From the NCBI GenBank assembly GCA_038213135.1, contig JBBQTQ010000085.1, forward strand, positions 1 through 10,841: 10,841 bases of DNA, written 5' to 3'. Each line of letters begins with the position of its first letter. Position 1 is the first letter of the stretch. This document shows, piece by piece, positions 6,012-10,841 of the stretch. Made by a program: the position numbers and the translations under genes. This DNA comes from JBBQTQ01 sp038213135. Lineage in GTDB: Bacteria > Actinomycetota > Thermoleophilia > Gaiellales > Gaiellaceae. A model generated the notes under the pieces. The model worked only from the letters and a program-made list of their open reading frames with translations, was not told the origin of the DNA and made no database searches.

Positions 6012-7166
6012 GTGGACAAGACCTTCGAGCGTACCGACGAGCTGATCGCCTTCTGGGACGAGGAGTTGCGACGCGCACTCCCCGCCGACGCGGCGATCTT
6101 CGACGCGCACACCCACCTCGGCCACGACATCGACGGCATGGTCGGCCAGCGCGAGGAGCTGCTCCGGATCATGGATTCCTACGGCGTCGCTCGGGCCTTC
6201 ATGTTCTGCATGGACGAGGCCGATCGTCACCCTGCCTTCCGAGCACCGAACGACCGCACGCTCGCCGACGCGGCCGAGTCAGACGGCAGGCTGATCCCGT
6301 TCGTCCGCCTCGACCTCTCCGAGGAGCCGATCGAGGAGGCCGAGCGCTGTCTCGACCTCGGCGCCCGCGGGATCAAGCTGCACCCGCGAGCGCAGCGATT
6401 CCTGCTGAACGACGATCGGCTGGCGCCCGTCTTCGCCCTCTCGGCCGAGCGCCGCGTGCCGATCCTGATCCACGGCGGCCGCGGGCTGCCGCCGATCGCC
6501 GAGAACCTGGCCCGACTGGTGGAGGCGTATCCGGAAGCGCAGCTGATCATCGCCCACGCCGGGATCGCAGACATGGCCGGCCTGGCCAGGGCCTTCGCCG
6601 GCAAGGCGGGCGTCTTCTTCGACACCTCCGCCTGGAGCCCCATCGACCTGCTCGACTTCTTCCGCCAGATCTCGCCGGAGCAGGTCCTCTACGCCTCCGA
6701 CTACCCGTACGGCCAGCAGCCAAGCTCGCTGCTGATTGCGCTCCGCACGGCGACCGCCGCCGGGCTCGACGAGCGGCAGATCTGCGACATGCTGAGCGGC
6801 AACTCCGACCGGATCGCGGCCGGCGAGCCGCCACTCGAGCCGACCCCACCCGCAGGAAGCGACGTGTTCGAGCAACCGATGGTGCTCGCGCGCATCCACC
6901 AGTACCTCTCGATGGCGACACCCCTGATCTGGCTGCGCCAGCAGGACACGTTCGGCGTCCTCGGCCTCGCGCTGAACGCGTGCGACGAGCGCAACGGCCA
7001 CGCCGAGCGCGAGCTGGATCAGATCCGGGAGCTCCTCACCGCGGCTCAGAGTCTCTGGCTAGCGCTGCCGGAGATCGAGGACGAGACCGACCGTTTGCGC
7101 ACGATCCGGAAGACGTTCCGCCTGCTCCACCTGGCGGACATCGTCTCCGTGACGCCTTCTGCCTAG
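6012..7166 (+). CDS. Amidohydrolase-2 family metal-dependent hydrolase with C-terminal extension
   Basis: This 384-residue protein has a TIM-barrel metal hydrolase core (about 28-270). Metal-binding positions are visible: DAHTH (His33, His35), GIKLHP (Lys122, His124), LIHGG (His154), IIAHAG (His182) and YASDYP (Asp230). These match the amidohydrolase-2 (PF04909) layout, whose members hydrolyse or decarboxylate small cyclic or carboxylate substrates. The substrate here is unknown. A segment of about 110 residues after the barrel (275-384) is mostly helical and is not a usual part of the family. The GTG start at 6012 lies 10 bases after the nucleotidyltransferase stop and lacks a Shine-Dalgarno, so it probably depends on upstream translation. 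Its TAG stop overlaps the stop of the convergent secreted-protein gene in a shared CTAG. Confidence 0.82.
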   Translation: MDKTFERTDELIAFWDEELRRALPADAAIFDAHTHLGHDIDGMVGQREELLRIMDSYGVARAFMFCMDEADRHPAFRAPNDRTLADAAESDGRLIPFVRLDLSEEPIEEAERCLDLGARGIKLHPRAQRFLLNDDRLAPVFALSAERRVPILIHGGRGLPPIAENLARLVEAYPEAQLIIAHAGIADMAGLARAFAGKAGVFFDTSAWSPIDLLDFFRQISPEQVLYASDYPYGQQPSSLLIALRTATAAGLDERQICDMLSGNSDRIAAGEPPLEPTPPAGSDVFEQPMVLARIHQYLSMATPLIWLRQQDTFGVLGLALNACDERNGHAERELDQIRELLTAAQSLWLALPEIEDETDRLRTIRKTFRLLHLADIVSVTPSA

Positions 7167-7930
7167 TTCGTTCCCAGCGCGGACTTGGCGGCTGCCGTAG
7201 GCGCGGGCTGACTGACCGTGGCGGGAGCCGCGGCGGCCGCCGGTGCGCGGGCCGGCTGAGCGTCAGGGGGCGCGAGCTGGGTCAGGGCGCTGAAATCGGT
7301 GTTCGACTGGCGCACGACCCGATAGCCCGGATCCTGGAGCACGTGCCAGCTCGCGGCGCCGGAGACGAGCCTCAGCGCGCCGAACTTGTACGCGAAGCGG
7401 TTGCAGACCGAGGCGCCGCCGTCCCAGTTCTCGGCGACGGCCATCGGCGTCAGCGCGCCGTGGCTGCTCGGAAGGTAGACCGCCGCGCTCGCCGGGGTGC
7501 CGTCGACCGAGACCTGCCACGTGCTGGCGGCGACCTCAGTAATGGTGAGCCGCTTCGGCGTCCCAACCGGGACGTCCGAGTCGACCTCCTTGTAGTCGAT
7601 GTTGCCGCCCGGATGCGCGATCTCGATGTAGAGCTTGTTGCCCGAGCCCGGCACGCTGTTCAGGCCGGTCTGGATCCATTCGGCAGTGCCGCCTGGGCCT
7701 TCGGTCGGGCCGCCGAACCCGATCCAGGCGGCGACATGACCATTCTGGACGAGCGGATGGCCGAGCACAGTCACCGTCGCAGAGAGCCCCGCGGCACCTT
7801 TCGTCGAGGTCATTCCGGCGTAGGCGTATCCGGAAGGGCCACAGCCGGCCGCGATTGCGGGCGAGGCGAAATTCAGGAATGCGGTGGCGAATGCGCTCGT
7901 GAGCGCGATGGCCCAGCGTGAGGAATGCAA
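7163..7930 (-). CDS. Secreted beta-rich protein of unknown function
   Basis: From the TTG at 7930 the product is 255 residues. It has a classical signal peptide (Arg near the N-terminus, hydrophobic AIALTSAFATAFL, cleavage near SPAIAA|GCG), a beta-strand-rich body, and an Ala/Pro-rich tail (about the last 40 residues) that may cross the wall or act as a flexible linker. This start has a good Shine-Dalgarno (GGGAG, 6 bases upstream). An upstream ATG at 8008 would add 26 charged residues before the signal sequence, so it is rejected. The pattern AWIGFGG with WIQTGL after it, then alternating strands, recalls eqolisin-like (G1/A4) beta-sandwich proteins. I cannot identify the catalytic Gln/Glu pair, so this is a fold-level suggestion only. 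Two cysteines in the body (GCGPSG and SVCNRF) could form a disulfide. Confidence 0.65.
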   Translation of the reverse strand: MHSSRWAIALTSAFATAFLNFASPAIAAGCGPSGYAYAGMTSTKGAAGLSATVTVLGHPLVQNGHVAAWIGFGGPTEGPGGTAEWIQTGLNSVPGSGNKLYIEIAHPGGNIDYKEVDSDVPVGTPKRLTITEVAASTWQVSVDGTPASAAVYLPSSHGALTPMAVAENWDGGASVCNRFAYKFGALRLVSGAASWHVLQDPGYRVVRQSNTDFSALTQLAPPDAQPARAPAAAAAPATVSQPAPTAAAKSALGTN

Positions 7931-7936
7931 GGTGGT

Positions 7937-7942
7937 CTCCCG
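7937..7942 (-). promoter_or_regulatory. Ribosome binding site deciding the TTG start of the secreted protein
   Basis: On the minus strand CGGGAG ends 6 bases before the TTG at 7930. It is one of the few clear Shine-Dalgarno sequences in the window and fixes the start directly ahead of the signal peptide. Confidence 0.55.
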
Positions 7943-7991
7943 GTGGTTTCGTGCCGGGCGGTTCGTCCCGACGCGAGGGTCATCGGCGCCT

Positions 7992-8018
7992 CGAACGAGG
8001 GTCTTCATCCCTCGTTCG
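7992..8018. promoter_or_regulatory. Perfect 10-bp dyad between divergent envelope genes
   Basis: CGAACGAGGG (7992-8001) and CCCTCGTTCG (8009-8018) are perfect inverted repeats separated by TCTTCAT. The dyad lies between the secreted-protein gene (start 7930, minus) and the lytic transglycosylase gene (start 8053, plus). It ends about 18 bases before the candidate -10 box of the latter. It may be an operator for a dimeric regulator controlling both genes, or an RNA hairpin in a leader. Confidence 0.5.
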
Positions 8019-8036
8019 CGGTGACTCGAATGGGGG

Positions 8037-8042
8037 TACGAT
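8037..8042 (+). promoter_or_regulatory. Candidate -10 box (TACGAT) for the lytic transglycosylase gene
   Basis: TACGAT fits TANNNT and ends 10 bases before the ATG at 8053, implying a very short or absent leader. A TTCGCG at 8015, partly inside the dyad, is a weak -35 candidate with a 16-base spacer. Confidence 0.3.
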
Positions 8043-8052
8043 CCGCCGCGCT

Positions 8053-8580
8053 ATGCAGTCCAGATTGCTCACGCTTCTGCTCGTAACCATCGTCTCAGGC
8101 GCGATCGCCGGCTTCGTCGGAGCAGCCACCGACGGGAAGCACGACCCGGCGCTCGCGGCGGGTCGGACTACCTTCAGCGCAGGTCGCTGCCCGGTCCCGA
8201 GCCGCTTCCACAGAGCGTTTGTCGTCGCGGCGCGCGACGCGAGCCTGCCTCTGGCGATGCTCGTCGCGGTCGCGACCGTGGAGTCCAACTTCAATCCCAG
8301 CGCACACTCGGGGGCAGGCGCGCGCGGATTGCTCCAAGTGATGCCGGACACGGGCCGCGACTTGAAGCTCGATCTGTCGAAGCCGAGCTCGAACATTCTC
8401 GCTGGTGCCCGCTATTTGCGACAAATGCTCGATCAGTTCCACTCGACCGATCTCGCGCTCGCGGCCTACAACGCGGGCCCGAATGCCGTCGCCAAGCTCG
8501 GCGCGTCGCCGAACCAGGAGACAGCCACCTACGTGGCGCGCGTAACCGGCCTGTGGCGCTCGTTGAACGGCTGCCGGTAG
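8053..8580 (+). CDS. Lytic transglycosylase (SLT, GH23-like)
   Basis: The 175-residue protein should cleave the MurNAc-GlcNAc bond of peptidoglycan outside the membrane. An N-terminal hydrophobic stretch (about 4-24) serves as signal peptide or anchor. The compact SLT domain follows: ATVESNFNPSA (74-84) with the catalytic Glu77, then GARGLLQVMP (89-98), NILAGARYLRQML (114-126) and LALAAYNAGPNAV (135-147), all hallmark motifs in the right order. ATG at 8053 is chosen because it begins directly at the signal sequence and follows a TANNNT box. An upstream reading from 7918 would place a charged segment ahead of it. The gene diverges from the secreted-protein gene, and its last 28 bases overlap the following nucleotidyltransferase gene. 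Confidence 0.9.
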   Translation: MQSRLLTLLLVTIVSGAIAGFVGAATDGKHDPALAAGRTTFSAGRCPVPSRFHRAFVVAARDASLPLAMLVAVATVESNFNPSAHSGAGARGLLQVMPDTGRDLKLDLSKPSSNILAGARYLRQMLDQFHSTDLALAAYNAGPNAVAKLGASPNQETATYVARVTGLWRSLNGCR

Positions 8581-9095
8581 GCGCGGTCATCCTGGCCGCC
8601 GGGGCGGCCACGCGTTTCGGTTCGCCCAAACAGCGGCTGTTGCTCCCGCACGTGCTGGAGCGCGTGCGGGCGAGCTCGGTCGACGAGATCGTCGTCGTCG
8701 TGGGCGCCTATGAGCTGGAGACGGACGCGCGCGTCGTCGCCTGTATGGACTGGGAGCGCGGCGCGGGCGCGTCGCTTCGCTGCGGGCTCACGGCGCTCGA
8801 CGCCGAAGCGGCGGTGATCGTCCTCGCCGACGGCCCGGACCTCGCGCCTGCGGCAATCGACCGCGTTGTCGCCGAGTGGCGCGAGACCGGCGACGAGGTG
8901 CTGGCCGCGAGCTACGGCGGGGAGCGCGGTCACCCGGTTCTGATCGCTCGTTCGGCGTGGGATCGCGTGCCGGACGAGGGCGCTCGCGCGCTCGAGCCCC
9001 GGCTCGTTCCGTGCGACGACCTCGGCGCGCCGGGGGATGTCGACTATCCGGGCGAGCTCAGAGCGGAGTTCGGAGAGCCGCCAGCTTCTGCTTGA
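8553..9095 (+). CDS. MobA/MocA-like nucleotidyltransferase (NTP_transf_3)
   Basis: The 180-residue Rossmann-type nucleotidyltransferase has AVILAAGAATRFGSPKQ (11-27), the nucleotide-binding loop of molybdenum-cofactor guanylyl/cytidylyltransferases. It also has LADGPDLAPAAIDRV (91-105, with metal-binding Asp93) and GHPVLI (126-131). A VDYPGEL near 163-169 replaces the usual VDIDTPEDL-type motif. Members transfer NMP to molybdopterin or a related cofactor. The exact nucleotide and acceptor cannot be read, and no molybdoenzyme gene is nearby. The segment between the loop and the next helix is short: the usual GGRPLL-like strand after PKQLLP seems absent. GTG at 8553 overlaps the transglycosylase by 28 bases and is the only credible start before the conserved loop. 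The 3' end overlaps the anti-sigma gene by 38 bases. Confidence 0.75.
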   Translation: MALVERLPVGAVILAAGAATRFGSPKQRLLLPHVLERVRASSVDEIVVVVGAYELETDARVVACMDWERGAGASLRCGLTALDAEAAVIVLADGPDLAPAAIDRVVAEWRETGDEVLAASYGGERGHPVLIARSAWDRVPDEGARALEPRLVPCDDLGAPGDVDYPGELRAEFGEPPASA

Positions 9096-9300
9096 GCGCC
9101 GGCGGCATCGACTCGACGGCTGCGTGCCGGACGAACCGCCGCAGGCTCTCCTCGAAGCGGTAGCGCCTGGCGCAGTAGCCGCACTTGTCGAGATGCCGCT
9201 CGGCCTCGGCCCGCTCCGTGTCGTCGAGGATCCTGTCGAGGAAGGGCTGCATGACCTCCTCGCACTTCGCGCACGGATCGAGCTCGAAGCCGACCGTCAT
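9058..9300 (-). CDS. RsrA-like zinc-binding anti-sigma factor
   Basis: The 80-residue protein carries the ZAS motif HLDKCGYC (His36, Cys40, Cys43), preceded by a CAKC pair (Cys10, Cys13). In RsrA-type proteins such residues bind zinc, and oxidation to a disulfide releases the partner sigma factor. The helical body is as expected for the family (about 75-105 residues). ATG at 9300 overlaps the sigma-factor TGA as ATGA, so the two are translationally coupled and made in similar amounts. The last 38 bases overlap the convergent nucleotidyltransferase gene. The Cys layout fits a redox-sensing role, but which cysteines react is not known from sequence. Confidence 0.88.
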   Translation of the reverse strand: MTVGFELDPCAKCEEVMQPFLDRILDDTERAEAERHLDKCGYCARRYRFEESLRRFVRHAAVESMPPALKQKLAALRTPL

Positions 9301-9875
9301 GCCTCGACCTCGACCTGATCCGCGAGCTCGCGTTTCAAGATCCGTCGCGCGCGATGGAGCCGGGACATCACCGTGCCGACCGGGATGTCGAGAATCTGGG
9401 CCGCGTCGGCATACGTGAAGTCGCCGATGTCGACGAGGACGAGCACGTCGCGGAAATCGTGCGGCACCGCGGCCAGCGCGTCGACGACGTCGTCCTGCGA
9501 GAGCCGCTCCAGGACGCGCTCCTCGTCGGAGTTACCGTCACGCTGGGCGCCCTCGAGCTTGTTGTAGAGGAAGTAGTCGCCTTCCTCGAGCGGCTGCTCC
9601 TCCGGCCGGCGCTGCCGCTGCCGAGCACGGTCGATGTTCAGGTTGGTGAGGATCCGTAGGAGCCACGCGCGCAGGTTCGTGCCCGGAGTGTAGGACCGCC
9701 AGCTGCGGAAGGCACGTGCGTAGGCCTCTTGCATCAGGTCCTCCGCCTCCTCCCGGCTCGACACGAGTCGCCTTGCCACCCGGTAGACCTGATCGGACAG
9801 TTCGAGAGCCTCCTCTTCGAAGCGGACGCGGCTTCGCGCGTCCTCCGCCAGGCGCCTCGGCTCGGATTCGCTCAT
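9297..9875 (-). CDS. SigR/SigH-type ECF RNA polymerase sigma factor
   Basis: From the ATG at 9875 this is a 192-residue two-domain ECF sigma factor. Region 2 spans about 23-90, with DLMQEAYARAFRSWRSYTPG (47-66) and the -10-reading helix near LRAWLLRILTNLNIDRAR. The linker RQRRPEEQPLEEGDYFLYNKL resembles the SigR/SigH group. Region 4 spans about 128-182, with FTYADAAQILDIPVGTVMSR (153-172), the -35-reading helix-turn-helix. In actinobacteria this group directs the response to disulfide stress (thioredoxin, mycothiol and proteolysis genes). An earlier GTG at 9953 would add 26 residues, but it would place the start upstream of the SigR-type promoter. The ATG therefore fits better, and AGGGTGG just upstream may serve as a ribosome binding site. 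It is coupled to its anti-sigma factor. Confidence 0.9.
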   Translation of the reverse strand: MSESEPRRLAEDARSRVRFEEEALELSDQVYRVARRLVSSREEAEDLMQEAYARAFRSWRSYTPGTNLRAWLLRILTNLNIDRARQRQRRPEEQPLEEGDYFLYNKLEGAQRDGNSDEERVLERLSQDDVVDALAAVPHDFRDVLVLVDIGDFTYADAAQILDIPVGTVMSRLHRARRILKRELADQVEVEA

Positions 9876-9882
9876 CCGGGCC

Positions 9883-9888
9883 ACCCTA
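9883..9888 (-). promoter_or_regulatory. TAGGGT box, possible housekeeping -10 of the sigma operon
   Basis: TAGGGT matches TANNNT and ends 7 bases before the ATG at 9875, so a second, leaderless housekeeping start is possible. It overlaps the AGGGTGG that could instead be a ribosome binding site for the SigR-type transcript. Confidence 0.25.
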
Positions 9889-9899
9889 GCAGCGGTTTC

Positions 9900-9925
9900 A
9901 ACGAGGTCGCGCGGCCGGAAATTCC
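9900..9925 (-). promoter_or_regulatory. SigR-type promoter of the sigma/anti-sigma operon
   Basis: On the minus strand GGAAT (9925-9921), exactly 18 bases, and GTT (9902-9900) match the SigR consensus GGAAT-N18-GTT known from Streptomyces. Initiation would fall near 9893, leaving a leader of about 18 bases before the ATG at 9875. This predicts positive autoregulation by the encoded sigma factor. Confidence 0.6.
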
Positions 9926-9963
9926 GCGTGTCAACCGCCGGGGAAACGGGCATAGAGGCGCCA

Positions 9964-10224
9964 ATGCGCGGCTACCACGTGGTGGGCGGGGACGGCCGGA
10001 AGCTCGGTCGCGCGGTCGGTACGCGCGGTGATTTCCTCATCGTCGAGGTGGGCCGGCTGCGGCGGACCCGGCGCGCGGTGCCGATGGTCTTCGTCCATCC
10101 GGACGACTCCAGGCGCCGCGTGACGCTGACCGTGCCGCGCTCGGCGCTCGCAGGCGGACCCAAGGTGAACGGCACGCTCGACGAACAGGCCGCCGCCGCG
10201 CACTACGGCGTGGCTGCTGCCTAA
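9964..10224 (+). CDS. PRC-barrel-like small protein
   Basis: The 86-residue protein has the short beta-barrel pattern of PRC-barrel-type domains: YHVVGGDGRKLGRAVG (4-19), then DFLIVEVGRLRRTRRAVPM (23-41), a positively charged barrel strand pair, and VTLTVPRSAL (53-62). Such domains act as small adaptor or RNA/protein-binding modules. The role here is unknown. ATG at 9964 follows AGAGG at 5-base spacing, so it is preferred over a GTG at 9928. It diverges from the sigma operon across 88 bases that contain the SigR-type promoter. Its TAA overlaps the stop of the convergent HMA gene. Confidence 0.6.
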   Translation: MRGYHVVGGDGRKLGRAVGTRGDFLIVEVGRLRRTRRAVPMVFVHPDDSRRRVTLTVPRSALAGGPKVNGTLDEQAAAAHYGVAAA

Positions 10225-10442
10225 ACCGGCAGCACTTCGCGGAAGCCGGCGCGCTCGAGGGCGCCGACCAGGGTCTCGCGGCTCGTCTGCTCCTCGTCCC
10301 AGGCGAGCGTGACCTGACCCATCAGGTTCGCGCTCGCGGATTCGAGGCCCGGCTCGGTGCGGAGAGCGACCGCGAGGCGGTTGACACAGCGCTCGCAGCG
10401 GATGCCGCTCACCTGGATCGTCTCGCTCTGCACGCCGCTCAT
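10221..10442 (-). CDS. Heavy-metal-associated (HMA) domain protein
   Basis: The 73-residue protein is essentially one HMA domain of ferredoxin-like fold. The metal-binding loop is GIRCERC (13-19, Cys16 and Cys19), a variant of GMTCxxC. The rest (LAVALRTEPGLESASANL, then LVGALERAGF) follows the beta-alpha-beta pattern of CopZ-like copper chaperones. It could carry Cu(I) or another soft metal in the cytoplasm, but no P-type ATPase is visible nearby to receive it. Its ATG overlaps the TGA of the upstream ligase gene as ATGA, so both are on one mRNA and translationally coupled. Confidence 0.85.
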   Translation of the reverse strand: MSGVQSETIQVSGIRCERCVNRLAVALRTEPGLESASANLMGQVTLAWDEEQTSRETLVGALERAGFREVLPV

Positions 10443-10841
10443 GGTAACGAGCCGGCGACAGCGTCCCGCACCGCCTCTGCCGGGCCCAGCTCGAGCTGGC
10501 GGGCGGCCTCCGCGCTCGGCTCCCCACCACGCGCTGCCGCTTGCCGCTCCTTCGAGTACAGCTCGCGGTCGTAGGGCTCGTGCTCCTCCTCGGCTGCCTC
10601 GCGGACGAGGTTCTGGATCAGCGAGGCGAGCTCCGCCGAGCGGCGTACCTCTGTCGGCTGGTCCATGACCCGCACTTCGAGCGTCCCGTATTCCGGCCGC
10701 GGCCAGGCGTCCCAGTGGCGTCGCGTGCTGTCGCCGCGACTCGCCGCTTCCCAGTCGTCCCAGCTGCGCAGCACGGGCGGGGTGCCGCCGGTCGGCAGCT
10801 CGAGGAGTCGTTGTGAGCGGATCGAGCGCCACTCGGTGTCC
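10439..10841 (-). CDS. GCS2/YbdK-type glutamate-cysteine ligase, C-terminal part (5' end beyond window)
   Basis: About 133 codons are visible, and the frame is open to the right edge. The segment DTEWRSIRSQRLLELPTGG, then LRSWDDWE and HWDAWPRPEYGTLEVRVMD, with QPTEVRRSAELASLIQNLVR after it, matches the C-terminal part of carboxylate-amine ligases of the GCS2 family. YGTLEVRVMD corresponds to the family's GTVEVRV strand. These enzymes join glutamate to cysteine with ATP, for glutathione-like or ergothioneine (EgtA) pathways, and the YbdK branch has weak activity. Active-site residues lie in the missing N-terminal part, so the substrate is not decided. The stop overlaps the HMA gene start. Confidence 0.7.
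   Translation of the reverse strand, partial: DTEWRSIRSQRLLELPTGGTPPVLRSWDDWEAASRGDSTRRHWDAWPRPEYGTLEVRVMDQPTEVRRSAELASLIQNLVREAAEEEHEPYDRELYSKERQAAARGGEPSAEAARQLELGPAEAVRDAVAGSLP

Noticed and set aside
7922..7948. GGAAT-N19-GTT on the plus strand resembling a SigR-type site
   Set aside because: The spacer is 19 bases, the site lies within the start of the minus-strand secreted-protein gene, and it is far from the transglycosylase ATG. Probably chance.
7931..8008. Upstream ATG extension of the secreted protein
   Set aside because: It adds 26 charged residues ahead of the signal peptide, its ATG lies in the loop of the dyad, and it has no ribosome binding site. The TTG at 7930 has a good one.
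7918..8052. Upstream extension of the lytic transglycosylase
   Set aside because: The extra N-terminus is charged and precedes an evident signal sequence. It would also overlap the divergent gene's start.
9876..9953. Longer sigma factor starting at GTG 9953
   Set aside because: This start would lie upstream of the SigR-type promoter, and the extra 26 residues show no sigma-factor conservation.

Overview
The window is a compact, GC-rich stretch of bacterial chromosome. An actinobacterial host is most likely. The strongest evidence is a SigR-type sigma factor with an RsrA-type zinc anti-sigma factor, preceded by a matching SigR-type promoter. The frequent GTG/TTG starts and several apparently leaderless starts agree with this. 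A deep lineage such as Thermoleophilia is my guess from overall protein style and is not demonstrated.

Left part (1-5055), all on the minus strand. The left edge holds the 5' end of an IS3-family transposase and a candidate IS terminus. Next come a GT39-like membrane glycosyltransferase (155-1894), acetyl-CoA synthetase acs (1914-3857) and an M24 Xaa-Pro-type aminopeptidase (3919-5055), which read toward the left edge in the order peptidase, acs, glycosyltransferase. Two copies of a GGGGACAGGCCC-type palindromic repeat are present. One lies directly in front of the acs start and the other lies inside the acs reading frame, where it encodes part of the linker before the ATP-binding loop.

Middle part (5056-7166), on the plus strand. 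A divergent intergenic region leads into a 90-residue protein of unknown family. A DUF6036-like nucleotidyltransferase overlaps it, and an amidohydrolase with an extra C-terminal helical region follows 10 bases later. The first two resemble a small accessory cassette, possibly toxin-antitoxin-like.

Envelope block (7163-9095). A secreted beta-rich protein of unknown function (minus) and a lytic transglycosylase (plus) diverge from a region carrying a perfect 10-bp dyad. A MobA/MocA-like nucleotidyltransferase overlaps the end of the transglycosylase gene.

Right part (9058-10841). The sigma/anti-sigma operon is ATGA-coupled and reads left. A small PRC-barrel-like protein diverges from it. A heavy-metal-associated (HMA) domain protein follows, ATGA-coupled to the 3' end of a GCS2/YbdK-type glutamate-cysteine ligase cut by the window edge. 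Together these suggest a thiol, metal and oxidative-stress neighbourhood, although regulation of the ligase and HMA genes by the sigma factor is not shown here.

Convergent genes end in overlapping stops at three places (4, 38 and 4 bp), so there is almost no room for intrinsic terminators and I found none. No tRNA, rRNA, CRISPR array or riboswitch was recognised. No stretch over 300 bases lacks a gene.
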